A stretch of DNA of 64,000 nucleotides, from assembly GCF_014235185.1 (NCBI RefSeq), contig NZ_CP060131.1:5277501-5341500 (forward strand). Reading direction: 5' to 3'. The notes beneath the pieces are model-generated. The model had not been told where the DNA came from, ran no database searches, and saw nothing but the letters and a program-made list of their open reading frames with translations. Of the stretch, positions 25,060 through 32,235 are shown piece by piece. Source of the DNA: Pseudonocardia petroleophila. Lineage in GTDB: Bacteria; Actinomycetota; Actinomycetes; Mycobacteriales; Pseudonocardiaceae. Positions within the stretch are counted from its first letter, which is position 1. The number at the start of each line of letters is the position of its first letter. The translations under genes were made by a program, and so were the position numbers.

Positions 25060-25980
25060 TCAGCCCGCCACCGCCTCCACACGCAGTGTGCGCTGCAGGA
25101 ATGCGACCTGAGCGTCCACGGAACGCTGGAACATCTCGCCTGAGTAGATGTCGAAGTGGCCCGAGGGCAGCTCCAGGATCTCCGAGCCCGCCCCGGCCTT
25201 CGCGGCCACCGCGCGCACGGCCGACGGCGGCGCGATGTTGTCGTCGGCCGCCACCACCAGGAAGATCGGCGCCCGCAGCTTCGACGCCGCCGTGACCGGG
25301 CGGTTGAGCGGGATGAGCAGCGCGCCGCGGGCGCACATCTCGTTGCGGAACGTCGGGCCCATGATCGAGCGGTACCCGGTCTCGGCGCCGTCGGCGGTGA
25401 TGGCGGCGAGCGAGCCGGGCGGGCCGACGACCGGGATGAGGTGCGGCTCGCGCCCCAGCAGGGATCCGACGATGTCGCGCAGCGCGTGCCCGGTCAGCTT
25501 GAGCAGCTGCCCGACGCCCGCGTACCGGCCGATCTCCAGCAGCGCGGCGAGGCCGTCCATCGCCGCACCCTGCGAGATCACGGCCGCCACCTGGCCGTCC
25601 TTGGCCGCCACCGGCACCACGTGCCCGCCGGAGTAGGAGCTGCCCCAGAGCACGATGCGGTCGGCGTCGACGCCGGCGAGGCCCCGGGCGTGGGCGATGG
25701 CCGCGTGGTAGTCCTCGCGGTGCCGCACGTGCCAGACGTTCTGGCGCGGGGTGCCGTCGGAGGTGCCGTAGCCGCGGTAGTCGAAGACGAGGACGTCGGC
25801 CCCGGCGGCGGCGAAGCGCTCCGCGAACGGCAGCAGCCCGGCGTCCCTCGTGGCCCCGAACCCGTGCCCCATCACCACGCACGGGCGGCCGCGGGAGCCG
25901 GTGAGGGCGTCGGAGGTGGCCTCCAGGTACCACGCGGCGCACCGCGTGCCGTGGCTGTCGAACCCGGTCTCGCTGACCAT
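25060..25980 (-). CDS. alpha/beta hydrolase
   Basis: 306 residues. The core runs CVVMGHGFGATRDAGLLPFA, VLVFDYRGYGTSDG, nucleophile WGSSYSGGHVVPVA (Ser near residue 118), acid in VVAADDNIAPPSAV and His in LPSGHFDIYSGEMF. It resembles S9/DLH-like serine hydrolases used on esters. ATG 25980 follows GAGGGAG. The reading frame is open further upstream, but that would run into the divergent monooxygenase promoter. Substrate unknown. Confidence 0.8.
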   Translation of the reverse strand: MVSETGFDSHGTRCAAWYLEATSDALTGSRGRPCVVMGHGFGATRDAGLLPFAERFAAAGADVLVFDYRGYGTSDGTPRQNVWHVRHREDYHAAIAHARGLAGVDADRIVLWGSSYSGGHVVPVAAKDGQVAAVISQGAAMDGLAALLEIGRYAGVGQLLKLTGHALRDIVGSLLGREPHLIPVVGPPGSLAAITADGAETGYRSIMGPTFRNEMCARGALLIPLNRPVTAASKLRAPIFLVVAADDNIAPPSAVRAVAAKAGAGSEILELPSGHFDIYSGEMFQRSVDAQVAFLQRTLRVEAVAG

Positions 25981-26089
25981 TCCCGCTCCCTCGTGTCCCT
26001 GTGGCGCCCACCACACCTTCGCTGGGGGGAGGCTATCGGTTCGCGCACTACGGTGATCGCTGTTCACCGCCGAACCCGAGGAGTCCCCC

Positions 26090-26407
26090 GTGTCGATCCC
26101 CACCGACGAAGACCGCAGCCTGCTCACCGTGGTCGCCACGATGCGCGCCCAGCCGGGCAAGGAGGAGGAGCTCCAGGCCCTGCTCGAGGGCCTCATCGAG
26201 CCCACCCGCGCCGAGGCCGACTGCACCACCTACGCGCTGCACCGGGGTTCGCAGGACCCGGCGGTCTTCATCTTCATCGAGCACTGGACCGACCAGGCCG
26301 CACTCGACGCCCATCTGGGCACCCCGCACCTGCAGGCCGCCCTGCCGAAGATCCCCGAGCTGCTCGACGGCGAGCTGGTGATCACCACGCTGAACCGCGT
26401 CGCCTGA
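26090..26407 (+). CDS. antibiotic biosynthesis monooxygenase-fold protein (YgiN-like quinol monooxygenase)
   Basis: 105 residues, one ABM domain: LLTVVATMRAQPGKEEELQA, LIEPTRAEADCTTYALHRGS, FIFIEHWTDQAALDAHLGTP and HLQAALPKIPELL. Members act as cofactor-free monooxygenases on quinols, or only bind them. It starts at a GTG with no strong ribosome binding site, 109 bases from the divergent hydrolase gene. Confidence 0.82.
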   Translation: MSIPTDEDRSLLTVVATMRAQPGKEEELQALLEGLIEPTRAEADCTTYALHRGSQDPAVFIFIEHWTDQAALDAHLGTPHLQAALPKIPELLDGELVITTLNRVA

Positions 26408-26425
26408 GCGGTCGCCCGGCGGCGG

Positions 26426-26944
26426 TCAGCTCCCGGTGAGGAAGCTGGCCGTCGTCGGGGTGCCGGACTCGAGGCCGCGCAGCCAGTCGAGGTCTCCGTC
26501 GCCGAACACGGCCACCGACCCGGCCAGCAGCCACACCAGCGACGGCACGAACTCCGTCATGAGCACCTGCCGCACCGCGGGGACGTCGGCGGTGGCGGCC
26601 TCGCTCTCCAGCACGCCGGTGACGTACCGCGCCCGCGCCGCGTACCGCTTCCCCATCGACGCGGTGATCCACGCGAGCACCTCGTCGACGCGCTCCGGGC
26701 GGTCGGCTGCGGACTCGCGGACCAGGCTCAGCAGCCGGATCAGGGTCAGCGTGCCCATCAGCTGCGCGGGGCCGCTGTCGCTCTCGGGGACCGTGCGGGA
26801 GTCGACGTCGTAGAGCTGCGCCGCGGCCTGGCGGGCCGGTTCGGGGGCGGGCTCCTCCAGGGTCGCCTCCACCGCGCGGTAGAGCAGGTCCCCGATCGCC
26901 TCGGCGGCCTGCGCGATCTCCCGGGCTCCACGCTCGTCGGTCAT
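26426..26944 (-). CDS. hypothetical protein
   Basis: 172 residues, acidic and mostly helical. I recognise no domain. The N-terminus ARE-IAQAAEAIGDLLYRAVE and the middle PAQLMGTLTLIRLLSLVRES are amphipathic; no signal peptide. The gene is convergent with the monooxygenase gene. Its start lies 78 bases from the first 22-bp repeat array. Codon use is like the neighbours, so it is probably real. Confidence 0.6.
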   Translation of the reverse strand: MTDERGAREIAQAAEAIGDLLYRAVEATLEEPAPEPARQAAAQLYDVDSRTVPESDSGPAQLMGTLTLIRLLSLVRESAADRPERVDEVLAWITASMGKRYAARARYVTGVLESEAATADVPAVRQVLMTEFVPSLVWLLAGSVAVFGDGDLDWLRGLESGTPTTASFLTGS

Positions 26945-27021
26945 GCGGCCACCCTAGGCAGCCGCCCGGCCCGCCGGTCCCCCCGCCCCTGGCCGGTGCA
27001 GGGAGGCGGCACCGCCCCGGA

Positions 27022-27264
27022 CGGCGAGTTTGCCAACGGCGCCCGGCGAGTTCGCCGCTGCTGCCCGGCGGGTTGGCCGCTGCCGCCCGGCGGGTTGGCC
27101 GCTGCCGCCCGGCGGGTTGGCCGCTGCCACCCGGCGAGTTGGCCGCTCTCCACCGGAGAGTTTGCTGGTGCTGCCCGGCGAGTTGGCCGACTACCCCCGG
27201 CGAGTTCGCCGACGGCGCGCGGCGAGTCGGCCGGCGGCGCACCGACGAGTTGCCCGACCGTGTC
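27022..27264. repeat. 22-bp tandem repeat array 1 (11 units)
   Basis: Units start at 27022, 27044, 27066, 27088, 27110, 27132, 27154, 27176, 27198 and 27220, an exact 22-base step. An eleventh unit sits at 27243 after a 1-base slip. Each carries a core close to CGGCGAGTTGGCCG, itself an imperfect CGGC...GCCG palindrome, followed by a more variable 8 bases. Since 22 is not a multiple of three, the arginine/proline-rich frames across it are not coding repeats. The core recurs in arrays at 45803 and 46037. Confidence 0.85.
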
Positions 27265-27823
27265 GGGGTAGCTCGCGACGATGCGCCACCCGCCTTAGCC
27301 AGCGGGACACGGCCGGTCTGCCGACAGAGCCTCCGACCGCCGGTGTCTGAGTCGACCGTCGTGACCTTCCGGGTCTGCTGCACCGGCGCCGACTGCGCGA
27401 CGGCCGTCGGTGGCGGACGTAGGTGGGCTGCGGTGTCGGCTCGGCCACGGATCCCGCTCCCCGGCCGGATACCGGAAGAGTCGCCTGGTCGGGTGCGTCA
27501 TGTGACCGTCTGCCGGTCGTGTCGTGGTCTGGCCTACCGAGGCCGGGACGCCAACCGGTCATGCACGGGGTGATCCGGGCGGTGGGGTCGCGGTTCGGGA
27601 CCACCGGACGTCTCGCCCGACCCGGCCGAGCCTCCGAGCCCGGGTCGGGCACGTCGGTCGGGGACGGCCGCCCACCCCGCCACGTCATCCGGTAGTTCAC
27701 CTCAGACGACCCGCACCCGACCGGAACCAGCGCACCACGCCGAAGAAGGCCGGGCAGCCCATCATCCAAAGCGCCCAGCCATGCGCCGAACGGTCCCTGA
27801 GCTGCGACAATCCACTCACGCTC
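27265..27823. other. intergenic stretch with no recognisable gene
   Basis: About 560 bases between array 1 and the LexA box of the HNH gene. Open frames here are short, lack ribosome binding sites and show no family pattern. The base composition falls slightly towards the 3' end, where the HNH promoter lies. I see no RNA gene, hairpin terminator or mobile element. Confidence 0.5.
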
Positions 27824-27835
27824 GAACGCATGTTC
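27824..27835. promoter_or_regulatory. LexA (SOS) box upstream of the DUF222/HNH gene
   Basis: GAACGCATGTTC, extended to TCGAACGCATGTTCTA, fits the actinobacterial SOS box (GAAC-N4-GTTC). A TAGAAT -10-like element follows at 27839-27844, only six bases before the ATG. The mRNA is probably leaderless and LexA would block the promoter directly. Several mycobacterial 13E12-repeat genes are known LexA targets, which supports the call. Confidence 0.7.
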
Positions 27836-27850
27836 TAGTAGAATCAGGGC

Positions 27851-29122
27851 ATGGCCGGCGACACCCTCCGAGACGCGCACCAGCACCTCGCTGCCGCACT
27901 CGACGAGCTCGCCGCCGCCACCACCCACGCCTCCGAGAACGACCTGATCTCGCTGCTGACCCTCTGCGAGGGCGTCACCCGGCGGGTCGAGGCGATCTCC
28001 AGCGCAGCAGTCGCCGTCCTGGATGACCGAGGCACGTTCCTGTCGCGTGGTTATCCGAGCACCGCTGCCGCGGTGTCGGACCTGCTGTCCTGGGACCAGC
28101 GCCAGGCCCGGTCCTTCACCTCCGCGGCCACCGACGTCCACGGCCGCACCACCCTGAGCGGGGAACAGCTCCCGGCCCGGATGCCCGCCACCGCCGCCGC
28201 GTTCGGCGAGGGAACGATCGGGTGGCGGCACGTCGAGGTCATCCACCGCGTCCTGGGCACCCGGGCCGCCGAACGGCTCACCACGTCAGCGTGGACCGGC
28301 GCAGAGGCGCAGCTCGCCGACTACGCCCTGCAGGCCAAGCCCGGACAGCTCCTCAGCTTCGGCACCTTGCTGATCGACCGGCTCGACCAGGACGGGCCCG
28401 AACCCGACGACACCCCGCCACCGGTGAACGAGCTGCGCCTGACCCGCCACCGCGGCGGCGCAGGCGGGTCGATCAAGGGCCGGTTCGAAGACCCCGCCCT
28501 CTACGACGCCATCGCCGCGGTCATCGATGCCAAGGCCAAACCGCTGACCGCCGACGACGACCGAACCGCGGCCCAGCGACAGGCCGAAGCACTCGCCGAC
28601 GTGTGCGGGTACGTCCTCGACCACGGCGACGACCTGCCCGAGACCGGCGGTCGCCGCCCCCACCTCACCGTGATCATCCGACTGGAAGACCTCGAGGCTC
28701 GAGCCAGAGGCGCGATGTTGGAGTTCGGCGGCACCATCACCCCCGCCACCCTGCGCACCCTGGCCTGCGACGCCGGAGTCGTCCCCATCGTCATGAACGG
28801 CGACAGCCAACCCCTCGACGTCGGCCGGGAGAAGCGGACCATTCCCGACGGGCTCCGCAAGGCCATTACCGTCAGAGACCGCGGCTGCGCGCATCCCGGC
28901 TGCGACCGGCCACCGTCGTGGTGCGACGTCCACCATGTGGATCACTGGGGACGTGAGGGACCGACGGAGCTCAACAACCTGGTCATGCTGTGCAAGGCCC
29001 ACCACCGCCAGATCCACCACTCGGACTGGACCGTCCGGATCCGCGACGGACTACCCGAGTTCGTCCCACCACGATGGATCGACCCGACCGGGTCTCCCCG
29101 CCGCAGACCGCTCCCGGTCTGA
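27851..29122 (+). CDS. DUF222 domain HNH endonuclease (13E12 repeat family)
   Basis: 423 residues. The N-terminal half is the DUF222 helical region (DAHQHLAAALDELAA to about residue 280). The C-terminus is an HNH nuclease: RDRGCAHPGCDRPPSWCDVH, then VDHWGREGPTELNNLVMLC and KAHHRQIHH, with zinc-binding cysteines and the catalytic HH. The family is multi-copy in actinobacteria and of unclear role. The LexA box directly upstream points to induction by DNA damage. No ribosome binding site is evident, in keeping with a leaderless mRNA. Confidence 0.9.
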   Translation: MAGDTLRDAHQHLAAALDELAAATTHASENDLISLLTLCEGVTRRVEAISSAAVAVLDDRGTFLSRGYPSTAAAVSDLLSWDQRQARSFTSAATDVHGRTTLSGEQLPARMPATAAAFGEGTIGWRHVEVIHRVLGTRAAERLTTSAWTGAEAQLADYALQAKPGQLLSFGTLLIDRLDQDGPEPDDTPPPVNELRLTRHRGGAGGSIKGRFEDPALYDAIAAVIDAKAKPLTADDDRTAAQRQAEALADVCGYVLDHGDDLPETGGRRPHLTVIIRLEDLEARARGAMLEFGGTITPATLRTLACDAGVVPIVMNGDSQPLDVGREKRTIPDGLRKAITVRDRGCAHPGCDRPPSWCDVHHVDHWGREGPTELNNLVMLCKAHHRQIHHSDWTVRIRDGLPEFVPPRWIDPTGSPRRRPLPV

Positions 29123-29448
29123 CGATCACCGGTATCAGTACCGCGGCCGCCCGGAGGCCGGATGAGGGTGCTGGAGACGACCGAGGCTCGGGAGCGGTTC
29201 CGCCGGAGCCGGACGCCGACCGGACTGACGGTGGAACGCCTGACCGCCACCTGCACCGGCCGGATCCAGGACCACCGCCGAGATCGCGGCCGCCGCCGCA
29301 CCCGACGACCACCACGACCGGCGGGTGGAGGCGCTGCGCGGGGCCTGCTCCGGATCCCCCGCCCGGTCCGTGCGCGCCGCACCCGGCACCCCGGACGGAG
29401 CCGTCGCCTGCGCGCTCGCCACCCACTGGACGCCGCGACGTGACCGGG
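29123..29448. other. intergenic stretch, possible degraded coding sequence
   Basis: 326 bases between the HNH gene and the DUF2252 gene. Rightward open frames cross it (for example 29162-29443) but are Arg-rich, have no ribosome binding site and match nothing I know. I see no terminator hairpin or RNA gene. It may be decayed coding DNA; I do not call a gene. Confidence 0.4.
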
Positions 29449-30861
29449 TCAGTACCCGGGCTCGCAGGCCACCTTCCCGCGCTCGACGGCCGACACGAGC
29501 GCGGCGTGGTCGGCCTCGGTCTGGTCGGCGTAGCGGCGGGCGAACGTGCTCAGCGCGCGGTCGAGGTTGTCGCCGCGCCCCACGTACCCGGAGATCATCG
29601 ACGCGCCGCTGGTGCGGGCGTGTCCCTTGGCCAGCAGGTGCCCCACGACGCCGGCGTAGTCGACGAGCGCGGCGGGGCGGATGCCCTCGAGGTCGATCGA
29701 GCCCTTCATGTCGCGGAACTGGCGGACGTAGAACTGCATGTCGCCGACGCTGGTCCAGCCCAGCAGCGGGTCGCTGACGGTCTGCAGCGCCTGCTGGTAC
29801 TCCACGACCCGCTGGCCCTGGTGCGCGTGCTGCGCCGAGTCGCCGTGCACGTGCCGGGCCAGCACGGACCGCCGTGCCTGCTTGAGCTGCAGGAACACGA
29901 CGTCGTCGGGTGCGGACCCCTCCAGCAGCGCGACGTAGGCGCGCAGGCCGACGCTGCCGACGCCGACGACCTTGTGCCCGACGTCGAGCAGCGTGTAGCC
30001 GCCGAGCACCCGGCGCCAGTGCGGGGCGAGGGTCTGCAGGTAGTCGTCGAGCGCGGCCGCGACGAGATCGGCCTCCGCGCCGGGCAGCCGGGTGATCAGC
30101 GGCGGCTCCTCGACGAGCCGGCGCGTGTCCTCGACCTCCTCGGTGAACCGCGGCAGCGCCCGGTCCCCGGTCCGCCGCCGCGCCCGCCGGGCGGCCCGGA
30201 CGACCTCGGCGCGCAGCGCGCGCGGGCTCTCCTCGGCCAGCCGGTCGACGTCGAGGCGCTCGTAGGACCGCGACAGCAGCGGCATCTCGGCGAGGAACCG
30301 CACCTCGTCGCGGTAGGCCGAGACGCAGGTGCGCACGGCGTCGGCGCACTGCTCCTCCGACGCCGACCCGTGCCGTCCGGCCACCCACATGCTCGCGACG
30401 AGCCGGCGCAGGTCCCACTCCCACGCGCCGGGGTGGGCCTCGTCGAAGTCGTTGAGGTCGATCACGAGGTCGCGCTCGGGCGAGGCGTAGAAGCCGAAGT
30501 TGCCCAGGTGGGCGTCCCCGCAGACGACGGGGGTGATGCCGGTGCGCGGCAGCGCGGCGACGTCGGTGGCCATCACGACGGCGGTGCCGCGCAGGAACCC
30601 GTACGGCGACGCGACCATCCGGCCGACCCGGATCGGGACCAGGGACTCCACGCGCCCGACGTGCGACTCGACGATCTGCGCGACCGGGTCCGGGCGCTCG
30701 GGGCCGGGCGCCCAGTCGGCGAGCGAGGACCGGGGCACGCGCTTGCGCAGCGCCTTGCCCATCGCGTGGCGCTCGGCGCGCTCCACGGGTCGCTGGCGCA
30801 GCGAGGCGTAGGCGGTGCCGTCGGCGTCGGCGAGGACGGTGTGTCCGGGGGCGCGAGTCAC
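29449..30861 (-). CDS. DUF2252 family protein
   Basis: 470 residues. It has the kinase-like DUF2252 pattern: FLRGTAVVMATDVAALP, VVCGDAHLGNFGFYASPERD, VIDLNDFDEAHPGAWEWDLR, RRVLGGYTLLDVGHKVVGVG and FLQLKQARRSVL. The GDxHxxNFG and DxNDFDE motifs recall aminoglycoside phosphotransferase active sites. The biological substrate is unknown. GTG 30861 starts 13 bases after the small membrane gene that precedes it. Confidence 0.88.
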   Translation of the reverse strand: MTRAPGHTVLADADGTAYASLRQRPVERAERHAMGKALRKRVPRSSLADWAPGPERPDPVAQIVESHVGRVESLVPIRVGRMVASPYGFLRGTAVVMATDVAALPRTGITPVVCGDAHLGNFGFYASPERDLVIDLNDFDEAHPGAWEWDLRRLVASMWVAGRHGSASEEQCADAVRTCVSAYRDEVRFLAEMPLLSRSYERLDVDRLAEESPRALRAEVVRAARRARRRTGDRALPRFTEEVEDTRRLVEEPPLITRLPGAEADLVAAALDDYLQTLAPHWRRVLGGYTLLDVGHKVVGVGSVGLRAYVALLEGSAPDDVVFLQLKQARRSVLARHVHGDSAQHAHQGQRVVEYQQALQTVSDPLLGWTSVGDMQFYVRQFRDMKGSIDLEGIRPAALVDYAGVVGHLLAKGHARTSGASMISGYVGRGDNLDRALSTFARRYADQTEADHAALVSAVERGKVACEPGY

Positions 30862-30874
30862 CCGCGCAGGGTAC

Positions 30875-31030
30875 TCAGAGGCCGAGGACGACGAGCCCGA
30901 CCAGGAACAGCGCGACGGTGAGGGTGAACAGGACGCCGACGACGCGGTCGACGGCGGGGACGGCCATCAGGTGCGGGCCCGGGGCGACGGCACGGGAGGA
31001 CGTGGCGGGGGCGGGTGCGATCACGGTCAT
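30875..31030 (-). CDS. 51-residue single-pass membrane protein
   Basis: ATG 31030 opens a 51-residue frame ending just before the DUF2252 gene. A 30-residue Ala/Pro-rich N-terminus leads into one hydrophobic helix (VLFTLTVALFLVGLVVLGL) that ends at the stop. A GAGCAGG sequence precedes the start. The clean C-terminal membrane segment and the tight spacing support a real gene. No known family. Confidence 0.55.
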   Translation of the reverse strand: MTVIAPAPATSSRAVAPGPHLMAVPAVDRVVGVLFTLTVALFLVGLVVLGL

Positions 31031-31073
31031 GCCTGCTCATCGCCGCAGCGGACTCCGCCATTAGCAGGAGTCA

Positions 31074-32216
31074 TCACTTCTGGTGAGGTCCGGTCCCCCG
31101 TGTAACGCCGGGATGGAGCAGGGCGCGACCGGTGACGGCGTCGAACACGTGCGCGCGCCGGGCGTCGACGACGAACTCGACCCGCTCCCCCGTCCGCGGC
31201 GGCTCGGCGGTACGGGCGACCAGCCGCGCCCCGTCGGCGTCGCCGGGGACCGCCACCTCCCCGACGACGGTGGCCCGGTGCCCGGTGTGCTCGACGCGCC
31301 CCACCGTGACGGGCAGGCGCACCGATCCGGGGTCGGCGCCCGGCCCGGCGACGCCGACCACCTCCGCCCGCAGCCCGAGCACGACCCGCCTCCCCGGGAC
31401 GAGCCCGGCCGACGGCGGCGCCCACAGCGGCAGGGTGCGCGCCCCGACGGCGAACCCGGCGCGCTCGTCGGCCACGACGACCCGCGCGGGCAGCAGCCCG
31501 ATCCCCGACTCGGCGACGACGTCGGCCACGAACACGTCGACGGGCCGGTCGTAGACGCGGGTGGGGGTGTCGGTCTGCACGACCTCGCCGTCGCGCAGCA
31601 CCGCGAGCCGGTCGGCCACCGCCATCGCCTCGGTCCGGTCGTGGGTGACGTAGAGCGCCGCCACCCCGGCCCGCGCCACCGCCGCGGCGATCACGCGCCG
31701 GATCCGGGTGCGCTCGACGGGGTCGAGGTGGGCGAGCGGTTCGTCGAACAGGAACGCGTCGGGGTCGCGGACCAGCGCCCGGCCCACACCGACGCGGCCG
31801 CCCTCGCCCGGGGAGAGCGTGCGGGCCATCCGGGGCAGCAGCCCGCGCAGCCCGAGGCGGCCCACCTGCTCGTGGCGCTCGCCGCCCGGCGCGGACCGGC
31901 CCAGGTGGGCGGCGACGTCGAGGACGGGCAGCAGCGCCGTCTCCTGGAAGACCATCGCGATCCGGCGCTGCGCCGTCGGGACCGCGGTGACGTCGCGCCC
32001 GGCCACCAGCACCCGGCCCCGCCGCACCCGTTCCAGACCGGCGACGGCGCGCAGCACCGTCGTCTTCCCCGACCCCGACGGCCCCAGCACCGCCAGCACC
32101 TCGCCGGGCCCGGCCAGCAGCGTGACGTCGCGCAGCACCGGGGGCCCGTCGCCGAGGGCGACCGTGACCTCGCGCAGGCCGGTGAGCGGCAGGTCCACGC
32201 CCCGACGGTAGGGCAT
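31074..32216 (-). CDS. ABC transporter ATP-binding protein (MalK/UgpC-like), orphan
   Basis: 380 residues. The ABC domain has Walker A GPSGSGKTTVLRAVAG, Q-loop MVFQE, and Walker B DAFLFDEPLAHLDP with H-loop YVTHDRTEA. The signature is LSPGEGGRVGVGRAL, not the usual LSGGQ. A C-terminal TOBE-type domain follows (LPVTVGRVEHTGHRATVVGE). No permease or binding-protein gene is adjacent. ATG 32216 is used; GTG 32198 is also possible. It is divergent from the CocE gene with 19 bases between the starts. Confidence 0.85.
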   Translation of the reverse strand: MPYRRGVDLPLTGLREVTVALGDGPPVLRDVTLLAGPGEVLAVLGPSGSGKTTVLRAVAGLERVRRGRVLVAGRDVTAVPTAQRRIAMVFQETALLPVLDVAAHLGRSAPGGERHEQVGRLGLRGLLPRMARTLSPGEGGRVGVGRALVRDPDAFLFDEPLAHLDPVERTRIRRVIAAAVARAGVAALYVTHDRTEAMAVADRLAVLRDGEVVQTDTPTRVYDRPVDVFVADVVAESGIGLLPARVVVADERAGFAVGARTLPLWAPPSAGLVPGRRVVLGLRAEVVGVAGPGADPGSVRLPVTVGRVEHTGHRATVVGEVAVPGDADGARLVARTAEPPRTGERVEFVVDARRAHVFDAVTGRALLHPGVTRGTGPHQK

Positions 32217-32235
32217 CCGGGGCAGGATCGACCCC

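Noticed and set aside
27022..27264. CRISPR array
   Set aside because: Units are 22 bases in total with no unique spacers of 30-40 bases and no cas genes; it is a simple tandem repeat.
27030..27573. Arg/Pro/Gly-rich ORFs across repeat array 1
   Set aside because: A 22-base period shifts frame each unit, all three frames stay open because of GC content, and none has a ribosome binding site or family match.
27851..29122. HNH gene as a group II intron or homing endonuclease of a mobile element
   Set aside because: The DUF222 N-terminus and LexA box fit the chromosomal 13E12 family; no intron structure or terminal repeats are visible.
29162..29443. 93-residue Arg-rich ORF
   Set aside because: No ribosome binding site, no family pattern, and composition expected of a random frame in this GC range.
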